From positions 3,826,918 through 3,890,917 of the forward strand of contig CAJINV010000005.1 of NCBI GenBank assembly GCA_905178155.1: DNA of 64,000 nucleotides, given 5' to 3'. Shown here one piece after another: positions 30,817 to 42,952 of this stretch. The notes under the pieces are model-generated. The model ran no database searches. It worked only from the letters and a program-made list of their open reading frames with translations, and had not been told where the DNA came from. Made by a program: the position numbers and the translations under genes. The stretch's first letter is position 1, and the number at the start of each line of letters is the position of its first letter. This DNA comes from Amoebophrya sp. A120 (taxonomy: Eukaryota; Sar; Dinophyceae; Syndiniales; Amoebophryaceae).

Positions 30817-32650
30817 ATGACCAGCGATATCCCGGAGTTGTTATGGACGGCGGCCGCCTTAACAGCGGGGATCCAGATACCCCGAGTAAAAACGCAACCA
30901 CCCCATAGTCAAAATTTGAAGTTTCTCTGTGCTTGAACTTGTTTAGTACAAAAACACACCACGACAAAGCTGGGAAATCAGCAAGGCAAGCCTAGAGTTT
31001 TTGGGACATTCGCATGACAAGCTTGGTGCTCTACTCTTGTCGTGCCTAGCTAGTTTAGCTGCGTCAGATGAAATCCGCTGCCTTATCCAGATAAGGGCAC
31101 GATAACTTTTTTCTAAACGCGATGATAAATAAGGGTCTCCCATGCAGACCCGTGTGCGGAACGTTTTGGACATGCGGACGTGCACGACAAGTATGAGGTG
31201 GGTACGTTTTTACTTAGGATAGCAGGGCCTGGGTTTCTTGCACGGCTACTGGTTCCAAACGGAAGTTTTTTACGACGCGCTGGGCGGTATCAACAGTCTT
31301 TTTTTCGTCGGTCTTGCAGTCGTGCTGAACTACACCAGTTTCGGCAACAATGCGAATTTCTTCGATGAGAGTCGCAAGGTAAGTATTTCGGCGCTCTTCG
31401 CGGTTTCGCGCTTGTGGCTGCTCGCCTTTTTGGCGTGTACGATAAGGAAAAATCTCGCCGCCCCATGCTTCTGTGAAAAAGGAGACATAATGCGATGCGC
31501 GAGGACTTCTTGCCTACACAGAGGCAAATGCTATTTCTCTGGGTAGTGCAGTAGTTTCCTGTCATATTACGGTTGCACACACAAGAACAGCCCTCTTCCT
31601 CCATGCCAGACAGCAATAAAATCCGTGGTCGCAAAAAATCCATTCGACCTTTTAGTAGCGTGGGGCGGAAACATTTTTCCTTTTGGTAGCGTGGCGCGCG
31701 AAGGAGCGCAAGGGCGACGGCCGGTTTGACGAGCTGAAGCCGTACTTTTTCACCTTTCTGCTCGTTTGGATCATGCAGGGGGTGTGGTGCTACTGTGTCG
31801 CCCTGCCGCTGCTGGTGCTGACTGGAGTGAGGGGTGAGGCCGGAAAGTTGTCCTCGCCTGTCGACTACCTCTCCGTCATGTTCTTTCTGGTCGGGCTGGT
31901 GTGCGAAATCAGTAGCGACATCGTGAAGGCCTCCTGGGTGAAGGAGGGCCGCCCCGGCGGATTCTGTACCCGCGGCTTGTGGTACTACTCGCGACACCCC
32001 AACTATTTCGGGGAAATACTGATGTGGTGGAGCGCCTTCGGTTTGTGCATTCAGCCAATGATGGTCGATAGCGGGGTTACCGGTTACATGCTTCTAGCCG
32101 TGCTTTCACCTCTAATCACAACATTCTTGCTCCTCTGCGTGTCGGGCGTGCCGCTGGCCGAGGGGAAGCACTTGGAAAGATACCTGAAATACCCCGACTT
32201 CCCCGCCTATCGCAAACGGACCTCGTGTTTGGTCCCCATGCCGCCAGGGGTGTACGAAAGGATACCCAGCTTGCTGCAGCGGTTGCTTCTCTGCGAGTGG
32301 AAACGCTACGAATATGTGGAGCCAGCGGGCGCCAGTACTTCTAGGTGTAGAGGCGTTTGTCATTTGTCATTCTGATATTTTGTTAATTCGTTTCAGGGTG
32401 GAATTGAATTCAAGCTCTGTGCAGTCAATCACAACTCAATGGAGGTTGTGAGCAAACGACTATGTTGCGCATATGACTACATCATCATAATGACCTTCCA
32501 ACAGGCGAAGAGAGCCACTTCTTGGAAGCTGAATTGAGTCTGCTTCGCACAACATCAGGCAGCACCCCGGGAGCCCTAAACCCAGCAAGCGCGGCAGCAG
32601 CGGCCCAAGAGGCAAGTCCCGGACCTCCGAGACCCGGCCCAGCGCAGTGA
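30817..32650 (+). CDS. DUF1295 / steroid 5-alpha-reductase-like membrane protein
   Basis: Exons 30817-30877, 31227-31437, 31694-32334 and 32505-32650; 1059 nt, 352 residues. The first two introns are introners and the third is GT-AG (donor GTACTT). If the last intron is not removed, the protein instead stops at 32375. It is a polytopic membrane protein with about six or seven hydrophobic spans, for example SLFFVGLAVVLNY, FFTFLLVWIMQGVW and YMLLAVLSPLITTFLLL. The DUF1295 signature is clear: RxWLLAFLAWRAKERKGDGR, then RGLWYYSRHPNYFGEILMW and the closing KYPDFPAYRKRTSCLVP. Relatives are NADPH-dependent reductases or methyltransferase-like enzymes of sterol and lipid metabolism, probably in the ER. 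The exact reaction cannot be read. The C-terminal tail is Ala/Pro-rich. The GDGRFDE motif is completed only after removal of the second introner. Confidence 0.88.
30878..31221. mobile_element. Introner, family C (344 bp)
   Basis: Left end TACCCCGAGTAAAAACGCAA; inverse of right end TATCCTAAGTAAAAACGTAC. Flanks CCAGA and GCAGG differ at two bases. Removal joins LTAGIQ to a segment beginning (S/G)LGFLHGYWF in the DUF1295 gene. Confidence 0.85.
31438..31688. mobile_element. Introner, family B (251 bp)
   Basis: Termini TACGATAAGGAAAAATCTCG and the inverse of TACCAAAAGGAAAAATGTTT. Both ends start TAC instead of TAT. Exact GCGTG duplication (31433-31437 and 31689-31693). Removal gives LLAFLAWRAKERKGDGRF. 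Confidence 0.92.
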
Positions 32651-33713
32651 AAAAGCGTCCCAGCAGTGGCACCGCAAAGAAGCGACGCGGCGCTAGCGTG
32701 TCGGGAAAGAAATAGGTGTGAAGAGCCGCTGCCGACAACCATGAGTCTTGCCAGCGGGGCTGATACGGGAAGCGAGCGTGTCTCGTGATGCAGCTCTACT
32801 GAGCCCAAGGTGCTACTTATGACAGGACAGTGTGCGCCGCACAGTGCGTTCTTCTCGATGAAGCGTTGTACTAAAGCGCTACAGTGCAGCTGATTGGATA
32901 ACTTGCGAAGATGTACAGAAAACAAAATCATCGCAAGTAGAGTGTGTTGCTGCAGCTTACGACGTATCGTGCAGAGGTAGCTGAAAAAAACTGCGAACAG
33001 CAGAAAGGATGGGCGCCATTGTTAAAAGAGGACACGACCGACCCGCTGCGTGGTTATTTCTCCCAGCGAATATATTGATGAAACCGGACCACGCATCTCT
33101 TGGCCGTTTCCGTTCGTGTTAGAACTGTCCAAGGACGACACTCTGACTGGAGCATCGGAATAAGAGAGAGTCGAGGTGATCGAGCAAATATAGCAGTGCT
33201 TAAGATGGTGCACAGAGGCATACTTGGTTGGAGCAGTGCCTGAGATGTACTACTGCGTTCTTGCTAGAATTAGGATCGTTTCCCTACGTAATTCCTGGTG
33301 TTGTCGATGAGAAGCATGGTCGAGTTTATTCTTGCGGAGGAAATAAGAATAACCAATGCATGCTCAGGTTTGATTAGACATCTTAGTGTTTCGTCAAGTT
33401 CGTGCAAATACGAATTGAATGTCCAGTACAATAGATGCAGAGCCCGTTAAAGGGAGCCGCTGTTTGTTTGTTTTTTTCAAGTGGTGATATAGACTTTTCA
33501 GAGGAATCAAAGCCAAACCACGACACGGTGCTTGAAAAAAGCTTATTGGGAAACCGTATCGATCGGCGCTTTTCTCCTCCTTGTCCATGTGTGTGTGTGT
33601 GTGCTCGCTAACATTTTTCATGACAGCACTCATGAATACTTGTAAATTTGGGAAGCTCAGGAAGTGGGTATGTATCGGGAAAAGTGTAGCCTTAATTTTG
33701 TAGTCTTATCGAA
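32651..33713. other. Intergenic with a small GT microsatellite
   Basis: No supported gene. A short (GT)n run lies near 33589-33604. A plus-strand reading of 32565-32690 gives a Lys/Ser-rich peptide, but it overlaps the DUF1295 last exon in another frame and is not supported. Confidence 0.5.
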
Positions 33714-36700
33714 ATGAAGACGCCGCCGGTCGTGCTGCCTGCGGACGTGCTACCTACGGAACAAACGGAGTCCGCAGAGATTTCTTTTGCGTTTCGCAAG
33801 CAGAACAGCGCCCGGTTTCTCGAGCGGTTCGCGCGGCTGTCTGAAAGTAATGGATGGGATATCTTTGCGGGTAGCGTCGAGGTTGACGCGAACGATACGG
33901 CTACTGGAGAATTCTTTTTACAGCGAAAGGCCGATTATGTGAATAAATCGCAGGAACAACTTCGATTGGGTGAACAACCTATCCCCAACGCAGACGAAAA
34001 AATCGCCGTTTGCCAAAGAGATGTCGAGTGGGTGTCGGCACTGTTTCCAGCAGACCCAAATGCAGCGTGCAGTGCTAGTAGGAGCGTGCCAGTCCTCCGT
34101 GAAGAGGTTAACCAGGACGAACCGAGCCTGGGGGAACATGGCACGTGGACGAAAATGGAAGAAAAGCCTGAAGTGGACACGGACCTGATTGCGGTGCAGA
34201 GCATGAAGCGTGTCAAAGATGATCCGCCGCAGTGGAGCATTGAAGTGCGGAGTCTCAACCAGGCCGGTCTGCTGGCCCATGTGTCCTCGATCATTAGCAA
34301 CGCCGGCTTTGACATTCGGCGGGGGGTGTTTTCGAATGCGCGAGAGTCGGCTGTAGTTTCGTTTTTGTTCACCATCCAGCGCGACGAGCCCGGCAAAGGA
34401 GCCGACCCAGGAGGAGCCGTGACTTGGCACGTCGCCCAGAAGCCGAAAAAAAGCAGTCTGCAGGATATCGAGTTCAGCTTTCCGGCCTGCCGCAGCGTCT
34501 CCTCGGAAGCGCAGCCACTCCTGAGTGAGCGGGAGGGGAAGGTCTTTCAGATGAACACGTCACCCATCCCGGCGACAGAGTCAATTTGCGAGGCGGGTCG
34601 TGATCGAAGTTGTACTACTTCATCTGTTTTAATTGCAGAGAAAAACTATTCCGACACGACGATGAGAAGCAGTACGACTGCTGCGTCTAGCCGCGAGCTT
34701 TTGCCGCCCGCTTCTTGCGATGAGGTGGCAACCACGGCGGCAAGCAGCTTCTCTCGAGAGGAGGACCGGTTTCCACTGTCCGCCATTCTGCCCGCACGGC
34801 AGTCTGTCAGCTGCACGTCGGGGGGCGCTGCGCTCGGGAGCGGGAGCGTCGAGCCAGCCTCTGACCACGATTTTCCCGGTCTTGATGTGCTGGGCTATGA
34901 TACTAGCAGTCAAGAGCAAAAAGGTTCTACCGAGCTGTTGACCAAGAAACCATCAATGCATCAGTTGCGGCGGCACCAGTCGAGCTTCGTGGTTGCGCAA
35001 ACGCCAAATGCTGCGGGGGCCGCACCCACGGGATCAACATTTGCTTCTTCCTGTCGGGGTAGAACGGACAGTGGGGACCGCGATGCCATCGCATCAGAAG
35101 AAAACCCGGTCTGCACTTCCGATTGCTTTTTCCGCATCGTGCACAACGAGCAAGTGCTGTTGCAGCACGGGCAAGAGGTCACGACGACTGGGCCCCTCGT
35201 CCAGGAGGACAGCTTAACCGGCAGCAGGGCGACTGGGTACAATTTCCACGACGACCCGCAGGGGGAGGAGCGAAATTACGTAAAAGGTGTGCACGAAAAG
35301 GCTGAGTATCTGGTTCAGATGAATTGTTGCTCGACGGAGCTGCAGCCACGCGGTGATCCGTTCACCGAAGCGACGGCTCCACAGCGTGAAGCGAATAGCA
35401 CTGGTTGCGTCACAACCTCCACTAGTCTGGTGATCGATGGCGATAGAGAAAGGCAGCGTCAGGAGTTGTTGAACTACAACCAGAACAAGGATATAATTGA
35501 TCCGCCGCTGCGGCTCTGCAAAACCAACAGCACGCCTCTGTACGATAATTATCCGGCGACCCAGGAAGTGCTGCAGCAAGAAGCCGGTGCCACCTCGCGG
35601 GCGAACAAAATGCGGACGCATTCCGACTACTGCAATGCCCGCGGAACGCCACCGCTGACGGCTGAGCAGCGCGGCAGCTCCCGATTCGATACCGTGGTGA
35701 TGCGGGGTAGTTCATCTTCATCTTCCGCGTCGCCTCTGCCCCAGCCGGCCGGAGTAGCCGAGCCCGCCGGGGGGCCGGGCTGGCAACTGGGGCAGATGAG
35801 CCCGTTAGCGGAGCAGCTGTCGCGCAGCTACACCTCGCGGAGTCCGTCCGCTATGCTGGGCTCACTGAGCCGAAACTCCTCCTGGATCTGGAACAACGCC
35901 ACGCCACAGTCCACCGGGTCTAGTCGGGGGGAAGAGGACGACGCAGAATTCGACATGCGCGTCACGATCGAGGGGGTTTCCCAGGTGCTGCACTTGAGCA
36001 GCACCACCGGGATTAATAACGCGATGAATCCTACTGGTACTATAACGGCATCTTCAACTGGGGGAGCAGGAGCTGCCGCCGCGTGCTGGGGAGGCGATTC
36101 CATATTTATCGGAGAGGGCTCTTGTCGTATGAGCCCCAAGCTGCAGGAGGATGAAGAGCGGGACGGCGAGCTGCGCATCCCGGGGATCGGGGAAACAGGA
36201 CCACATGGCGTCCGGGGTTCTGTTACCTCGGTAGTTTCACGCGACGCAGTTATTTCTCACGCGAGCTTGTTCGCCGGACACATCAGCGGAGCCTGTGTTG
36301 CTACGGTCGATGACGACGGTCCGCCTACAAGAGACGCCTTGCTCTTATTTCCAGAACTCGACGGAAGTCACGAGGCGGGGCAAGAAAGAAGTCGGAAGGC
36401 AAGTAACGGCACCAGCAGGAGTAGAGACACCCTGGTGGTTCAGAGTCTGGGCGCAACCTCGGAGGTGGAGGTGACATCAGCAGGACTTGATGGCCAAGGG
36501 TACAACGATGAGCCTCCCACACTTCGCACCGGGAGGGCTTCGCGGCTGCAGCGAGAACGAAGTGCGCCAAACTGTAATAATATATCACACGTAAAAGTTG
36601 AAGCACCAGGAAAGAAAAAGATGTCTGTGTGTTAGAGCTTGTAGTTTCATGAAAAAGGAGGAGCAGCTTCCGCCTGTTCAGCATGACCCACTTTTAGCTG

Positions 36701-39700
36701 ATGATCGCTATCACTACGTATGACAAACTGCATTTGCATGACAGGACATCTCCTGTCTCGCGGTCTCCGACCGCAATATAGCCAGCCACTGTCCCCAAGT
36801 AGGACTGAGGATTGTTGCGCTTTCAGTTGTAAATAGCAGGACTTATGAATTAGGCACAGGACGATATGAACAGCGTAAAAGTACTATTTTTGTTCTGATA
36901 GGCGGGGTGCGCTTTCGCTTTTCTGCGCGATAATATATTCGTGGTGAACAAGAAGCGCCAGCGCAGGTGTTCGGCCGGGAGAGCGACCTTGCAGTAGAAA
37001 GGCGGAAGGCGAGCACCTCCAGCCTTCTTCGCGACGTGAGCCAGAAGGTGCGCGGCCGGGGTGATTCTTGTGTGAGCCTGGCTCAGTTGAGCGGCCCGAC
37101 ACGAGAGCGCGCGGCTTCTTCGAGCACGTGCTTCCGCAACATTGCCAATTCCCGTTGCCGCCGCATTTTTCTCGCTCCGACCACGCAGAATGTGAACGAG
37201 TTGGCAGCGGCGGAACTGTACAATAACCTGGACTTCTCAGCCACATCGGGCGTAAACGCGCGCGTGTCCACCGGGCTGGCGTCCCTTGCGGTTGACCAAC
37301 AAGGGGAACACGTGAGCCTGGACTTTGACGGCAGTCTGGCCTGGCGAGAAGAAATCATGCAAAAAGCCAAGCCAACAACTCCAGCTCCACAGGATCAGTT
37401 TTGCAGCTCCTCCGCGCCACTCCATCCGCTCGCGGGAACGTGTATGGGAGTGTCAGGATTGAAATCCTCAAAGTTGAAATAATTCCTCATGCAGAAATTG
37501 CAAGGCATGAAGTGCCTCTCTTGCAGGGATTGCAAATGAGGCCGATTGTAAGCCTGTTTCGGGTTTGGAATAGAGCTCCTAAAGTAGCATGACAAAAGGC
37601 GCCTTCTGCCCCTAAACAGCATGACAAACTGGTTTTAGACGGTGCCGAAATTTGTCATGCGCCGCTGGGAAATTGGGCGTCCAGCTGGTATCGATTTTAT
37701 GCATTACAAATAATTTGTGAAAGTAAGCAAAAGGCGGCGTAAAGTTGGATGTGCCCGGGGATGATGGTGATGGCTTCGGTCCGCCTGACTCCGCGACCTG
37801 GTGGCCGAACCACGTGCGGTTCGGTGCCCTTACAGGTTGTGTAGTGGTTTCGGTCGGTTTAGCATTACAAATAATTTCAACTTTGACGATTTCAATCCTG
37901 ACACTCCCATAACGTGCAGCAAAGGCGGAAGTAGCAGTAGCAGCTCCAGGGCACCGTCGTTGGGTGGAGGGTTGGAGGACCTAGGCCATGTTAGAACAGC
38001 ACGAAAAGCCTCGGCGACGTCGCACCAAGTAGAGGACGAGAGGAAGCAGTCGGACCACTCCTCCTACCCTCGTTCATCTTTGCAACCTGATACTATTGCA
38101 GTCGAGGCCCGGAGTCGAGCCCCCACCACCACGCGCGTCGAGTTCCATAACGGCGATGTGTACACCGGCGAGGTGGTGAACGAGCAGCGTCACGGCGTGG
38201 GTGAGTACGAGTACGGTCCGGAAGAGAAGCAGAGGAAGAAATACGAGGGCGAGTGGCGGCAGAACCTGAAAGCGGGGCAAGGAATTTTGTACTGGCACAA
38301 CGGCGACTGCTACGTGGGAAACTGGCAGCAAAACAAGCGGCATGGGTGCGGCGTATTCCTGTCTTCTTGCGGCAGCGGGCCGCAGAGCCTTCCGGCCTAC
38401 AAGTACGAGGGGCAGTGGGCGGCAGACGCGCAGAATGGGCTGGGTATGGAGGAAACCCATTTCGGCACCTACTTTGGAAATTTCGTGCAGGGCCGCCGGC
38501 AGGGACTGGGGGTCGAGCGCGTGCTGTATAGTACTGGTCGGGACGAGCAGCAAGGTGGAGGAGAAAATAACCCTGGTGGTCCACGACCTCCAACGGAATT
38601 GTTAAATAATTCCGCATCAACAAGAAATAACGCACCAGCTGACAAACCCCCTCCACCGCAAGGACCGCCGAGCAGTCCAACGGGGTTTTACCTCGTGGAA
38701 GATGGGGTGCGGACACCTTGTGCACTAAACTCGCTGACGGACCTGTTTCGGTACCTGGGCTTCGATCTGGATCACGTTCGTGAGTATCTGGACATCGAGC
38801 ATGACCAAGCCCTACCGCCATACTATCTACTGGAAACCCTGCGAATTCCGAGCTCGTGCAGTAATTCTTCGATTTTATGTTGGTTCTGTATATTACCGTT
38901 TTGGTTTTATCAAGCTTGTGCTTTGTTGTACTAGATGCTTCACGTATAATGCTTATGCAACCACTTTTCCTACGCCTCTCGTCGTCCTGCGCACAGCAAA
39001 CCACGTTAGATTTTTTCCACCCTTCACCTTTTCTGCAGGCACGGCCCTCCAGCGCTATCTCTTCAAGCGGGTCGTGCGTATGATGGCTGAATATCAACGC
39101 GCCGTGTCTCACTCTTTGACGATGCAGCGGGCAATTAGTGGCGAGTATCCCGTGTAAAAGCGTCCCCACCCACCAAGAGTCAAGATGGAAACTGTGCAAC
39201 ACAAGTCTAGAAGTTTTGGGAGTCAGCACGCGTGACAAGTCTTTTCTATCTGTAGTGTAGGCCAGGCCAACAAGGACAGCCGTGGATCACAGAGACGTCT
39301 GCTTATCGTGTTTTATAGATACAGCATTTCAAATTGTTCCCAAACGGGACTAGTGCCTCATTTCATAAAGATACAAATCTGTGTGACAAAAAGAAACAAT
39401 GAATTTTCTGGTAGGAACGTTTTTCCTCAGGATAACGGGGGCGCGGCCTACCAGCCCAAGGTGCCACCAGGGATCAAGCGCATTCGGCAGGATGAAATCG
39501 AAAAGTTGGATTTTATATCCAAGGGCGGGTTCGGAGCGGTGTACAAGGGTCTTTGGAGGCGGAAAGCTGCAACCTCTCCGTACTGCCCTCCGACGGCGTT
39601 GGTACTACCTGACAAGTGTGTAGTAGAAGTTGATCACGACGAAAATAAAATCGGAGGCCAGGCAAGAAGAACAAGCCCGGGAACATCAACAGTGGAAATA

Positions 39701-41892
39701 AACAGAACCGCTGCCGGAGGTTCATCAACATCAAGCGTGTCCGTACCGCCGAACGGCAGTCGAGCAGGTCTGAGAACTGAGTCGAGCAGAAACCACAAAA
39801 GCACGGCAGGGGAGAGCCGGTCCGATTCGCGACAGCAGTTTTCATCGCCTAAAACGGAGCAAAAGGTGGACTGCGGCAGCGGGGCCATCAGATTTGATGG
39901 AGCAGCGACTTCATCATCATCCTCCGAAACGGTTGCTTGTGCGACGTGCAGCTCCGGAATAATTGAGCGCTTTCTGACAAAGTTATCGGATCTTCGAGCT
40001 GGCGTGATGAGCAAGGCGGGAGGAGACGAGAAGCAACATCACGATGCAGAGATGATCGGGCAGCGGCCCGGCAGCGTAGTGCAGTCGGTCACGACGACGC
40101 GACCGGTGGCGCTGAAGCAAATCATGTCCCTGGTGCCAGCGGCCGCTGGCAGAGCGAGGGAGCACTACCGGCAGCAAAACAGCAAAGCCAGAGGAGCGGG
40201 CGAGTTGAGCTGGAGCAAAGTGGAAGAGGTCCGCGTCCGGAAGGAATTTTTGAAAGAAGTGACCGTGCTGCAAGCGGTCCGACACCCGAATGTGGTGGAG
40301 TTTCTGGGTGTTTGCCACCTGGCGGACAACTCGGGGGAAGATTTTTTGGTAGTGGAATACTGCCCCTTCACGCTTTTCAACGCCATTCACCGAGCGGCGG
40401 GCGGTACTAATTCGTACAGCTTCGCGCTGAATCAAGTGGACTGCTCGAGCTGCTGGGATCCGATTCTAGACCGCTACTTGAGGGCGCCGAGACATCATCA
40501 TGCCCGCGGCAAAGACGGTGCTGGAATGAAGAACGTCTCTGAAGAAACGATGACCAGGAAGAAGGCGGTAAAAACATCAAGCGAAAAGCATTTCTACACC
40601 AACGACCTCCGTGCGAACAAGCGGCGCATTTTTGGCGTCGGCCAGGACGTGGCGGAAGCGTGCGTGTACCTACACTCCCAGGGAATAATTCACGCTGACT
40701 TGAAATCGCCAAACGTGCTTTTATATGCACAGGAAATTATATCGATCTGGGCGTGGAAGAAGACAGGCCATTGTCATGCTTGTCTCAGCTGCGCAACATG
40801 ACCGTGCCCGTGAGCAGTGTTATGCATGAGCAGGAAAAAAGCCTTCTGGTCCTGCCTGTCGTGCCACAGCGCCGATATCCATGCGGTGGAAATAGACGAA
40901 AGGCATAGGAGCTCAAAAACTTCTCTAACTTCGCTGCGTGGTGCAGTTTCTGCCCGTAGTTCGCAGGACGAGACTAGCATCACAACATTCGTTCCCGACC
41001 TGGGTCGATTTTTTGCGATCCATGTTTTGACGCAGGAGTTCACAGCAAAAGTGTGCGACTTCGGGCACGCGGCCATTCGAAACAATCCGCGCGCGCACCA
41101 CAAGCTTGGGACGCCGCATTGGGCCGCTCCAGAAGCACTGCGCGGAGAATGCATCGGGTATAGATATAGTTAGTACTAGTTAGTAGAGAACAAGTACTTA
41201 TCTCCGCAATCTTTTCACCAAAAGATCATCCTTTGTTCTCGTTAATCTTAAGAAGGTGATAAAATTTTCACTCTACGTTCGACTATCGATAGACGCAAGA
41301 TCTGCTTTTTCCGACCCAGAATCCGCATCAGTCAAGATACATTGTCCGTGTAGGTTCCCTTCTGACGTGTGGAGTGTCGGCGTAATTTTTTGGGAGATGT
41401 TGCATCGCAGCGTTCCTTTCCGTGGGCACAGTTTTGGAAGCGTGATCGCGGCAGTTGGGTGGGGCCGCGTTGGACCAGTGTACGATACTGGCGGCCCGGG
41501 GCGGAATCCTTCCGAGCGCATTTGTCTTGATCTCCAAACCAAAATTCTTCTCGATGCGTGTCTCCAGGTCGTATTCTACAGAAAAGCACACTCATACTAA
41601 TTTTTACCAGAACTCCTGTAGGAACAATTTTGTGCTGCTAAATTGGAGGCATCGCTGATGAAAATGACTGAGCGGAGACCACAAGAGGGGCAACAAGTTT
41701 CTTGCATGAAGAATGCAGTTTGTAGTCCGGTTGAGAAATAACTTTTACTATGGGCGTGCTTTTCTGTAGGATTGGTCGAGGCCGCCGACCGGGCCAGCAT
41801 TGACGAGCTTGCTGCGATGTTTTCCGCCGTCTTGGACGGAGGAGAATCAGAAGAGGCTTCCCCGGTCGCAGAAGCAGCTGCTCAATAGATGA
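33714..41892 (+). CDS. ACT-MORN-TKL protein kinase, very large
   Basis: Eight exons: 33714-36590, 36967-37442, 37917-38860, 39039-39145, 39440-40723, 41030-41157, 41354-41567, 41770-41892; 6153 nt, 2,050 residues. Residues of about 170-225 are an ACT regulatory domain (WSIEVRSLNQAGLLAHVSSI, then SNAGFDIRRGVFSN). About 700 disordered Ser/Thr-rich residues follow. Four MORN repeats come next (FHNGDVYTGEVVNEQRHGVG, KYEGEWRQNLKAGQGILYW, NGDCYVGNWQQNKRHGCG). The C-terminal kinase is TKL-like: glycine loop SKGGFGAVYKG, catalytic lysine VALKQI after a long low-complexity insert, EFLKEVTVLQ, IIHADLKSPNVLL, CDFG, GTPHWAAPEAL, SDVWSVGVIFWEM and RPPTG near the end. HRD is HAD, so it is a non-RD kinase. 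ACT plus TKL kinase is known from plants; the MORN insert is unusual. The first join (GT at 36591, AG at 36966) is phase-compatible but is the least certain; otherwise the ACT part is a separate 973-residue gene ending at 36635. Confidence 0.78.
37443..37911. mobile_element. Introner, family F with ~42-bp terminal repeats (469 bp)
   Basis: Both ends begin TATGGGAGTGTCAGGATTGA, and the inverted repeat runs for about 42 bp with two mismatches, the longest in the window. Exact ACGTG duplication (37438-37442 and 37912-37916). Removal joins PLAGTC to SKGGSSSSSS upstream of the MORN repeats. Confidence 0.93.
39146..39434. mobile_element. Introner, family C (289 bp)
   Basis: Termini TATCCCGTGTAAAAGCGTCC and the inverse of TATCCTGAGGAAAAACGTTC. 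Flanks GCGAG and ACGGG differ at two bases. Removal joins MQRAISGE to GAAYQPKVPP just before the kinase domain. Confidence 0.87.
40724..41024. mobile_element. Introner, family A-like, in kinase catalytic loop region (301 bp)
   Basis: Termini TATGCACAGGAAATTATATC and the inverse of CATGGATCGCAAAAAATCGA. Flanks TTTTA and TTTTG differ at one base. It lies between HADLKSPNVLL and TQEFTAKVCDFG, so it separates the catalytic loop from DFG; either flank copy encodes Leu. Confidence 0.88.
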
Positions 41893-42952
41893 ACGACGCA
41901 AGGAAAAAACGCTCTCCTGTAGTGTGGGGCAGGATTGTAGCAGACAAGTATCGCGAAGGTGATCAATTTTCAAGCCACTTGTGGCCGATTTTTACAGCGG
42001 CTTGCGGCTGACCGGGCCACAGAACAAATCGCATGAAAAGGAGTTTTTCAACTTGTGTGTATAGAATCTGTCTACTAGTACGACTTTTTCAACAACAATC
42101 GCTAGTGTTATATCGGAGTGGTTTTAATACCGGAGGAATCTCGAATATTTTCAGTCAGTCTACTTTTTTGTCATGCCAAGTTAAGCGAAAAGTCCAAATG
42201 TGAAAGAATATTGCACCTACGGAGAAGATCCCATAACGCATTCATCCGCAGTGTGTCAGATTAGCGCAAGATTGATCGGAGTTAGGTACTTATTTCATAG
42301 AGGAGTTTTTTGCATAAAATCCGCATATTGTCCGGGATCGTGGCAAGCGATTCTGAGTCCTGCTACGAACGAATGACCAAACGTAAGCGTCTTACACGAA
42401 AAAAATAAGCCGTTTGGAATGTTTTTGTACGTAAAACTTTTTTCTGCCTAGCAGAAGCACGCAGTAGCTCCTACCCAGCAGTGCGTATCCAACGAAAAAA
42501 CTTCTTCACTGTGATGATGCTGCAGGTCCTCTCGCGCTTTCGTCTCCGCAGCGCGAGACCCTCACAGTGGGTCGTTGCTCCTTTTCACGAATGATTAAAG
42601 AAGAGAGCGTTGGCAGTGCCGTGGTGCAAGAAGAGTCACGCGGTCGTTGTTGGAACGAGAGACGAGTACTTCTTACTACTTAGGCGAGAGGCATAACTAC
42701 CTGAGAGCAAGTAGCCAGGGGGCACAATATCAGTAGATTGCATCATCGTTGAGTCGGACGCGTTTTTTCAGAATTTTCCACGACGAGTTCTGTGCCGCCA
42801 CTCAGCTCTGCAAAATCAAAAATCAATCTTGACCACCATCTGCTAATACAAGAAGTGGTCTAGTTCTATCACATGTGGTCTTTGAAGATGTCAGAGAGTT
42901 TTTGAATAAATGGCAATATAGAACAAGTCCCCCTAGTACTGTCGCATTGAAG
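41893..42952. other. Intergenic, nothing recognised
   Basis: Between the kinase gene and the acidic-protein gene. No open frame with support and no introner termini were found. Confidence 0.5.

Noticed and set aside
32565-32690. Lys/Ser-rich peptide in a second frame of the DUF1295 last exon
   Set aside because: The frame needed for a phase-correct splice from 32334 is the Ala/Pro-rich one; the basic frame has an upstream stop and no fitting acceptor.
33918-36684. Minus-strand and alternative-frame open frames under the ACT-domain exon
   Set aside because: They are shadows of the 2.9-kb plus-strand exon, which carries the recognisable ACT domain.
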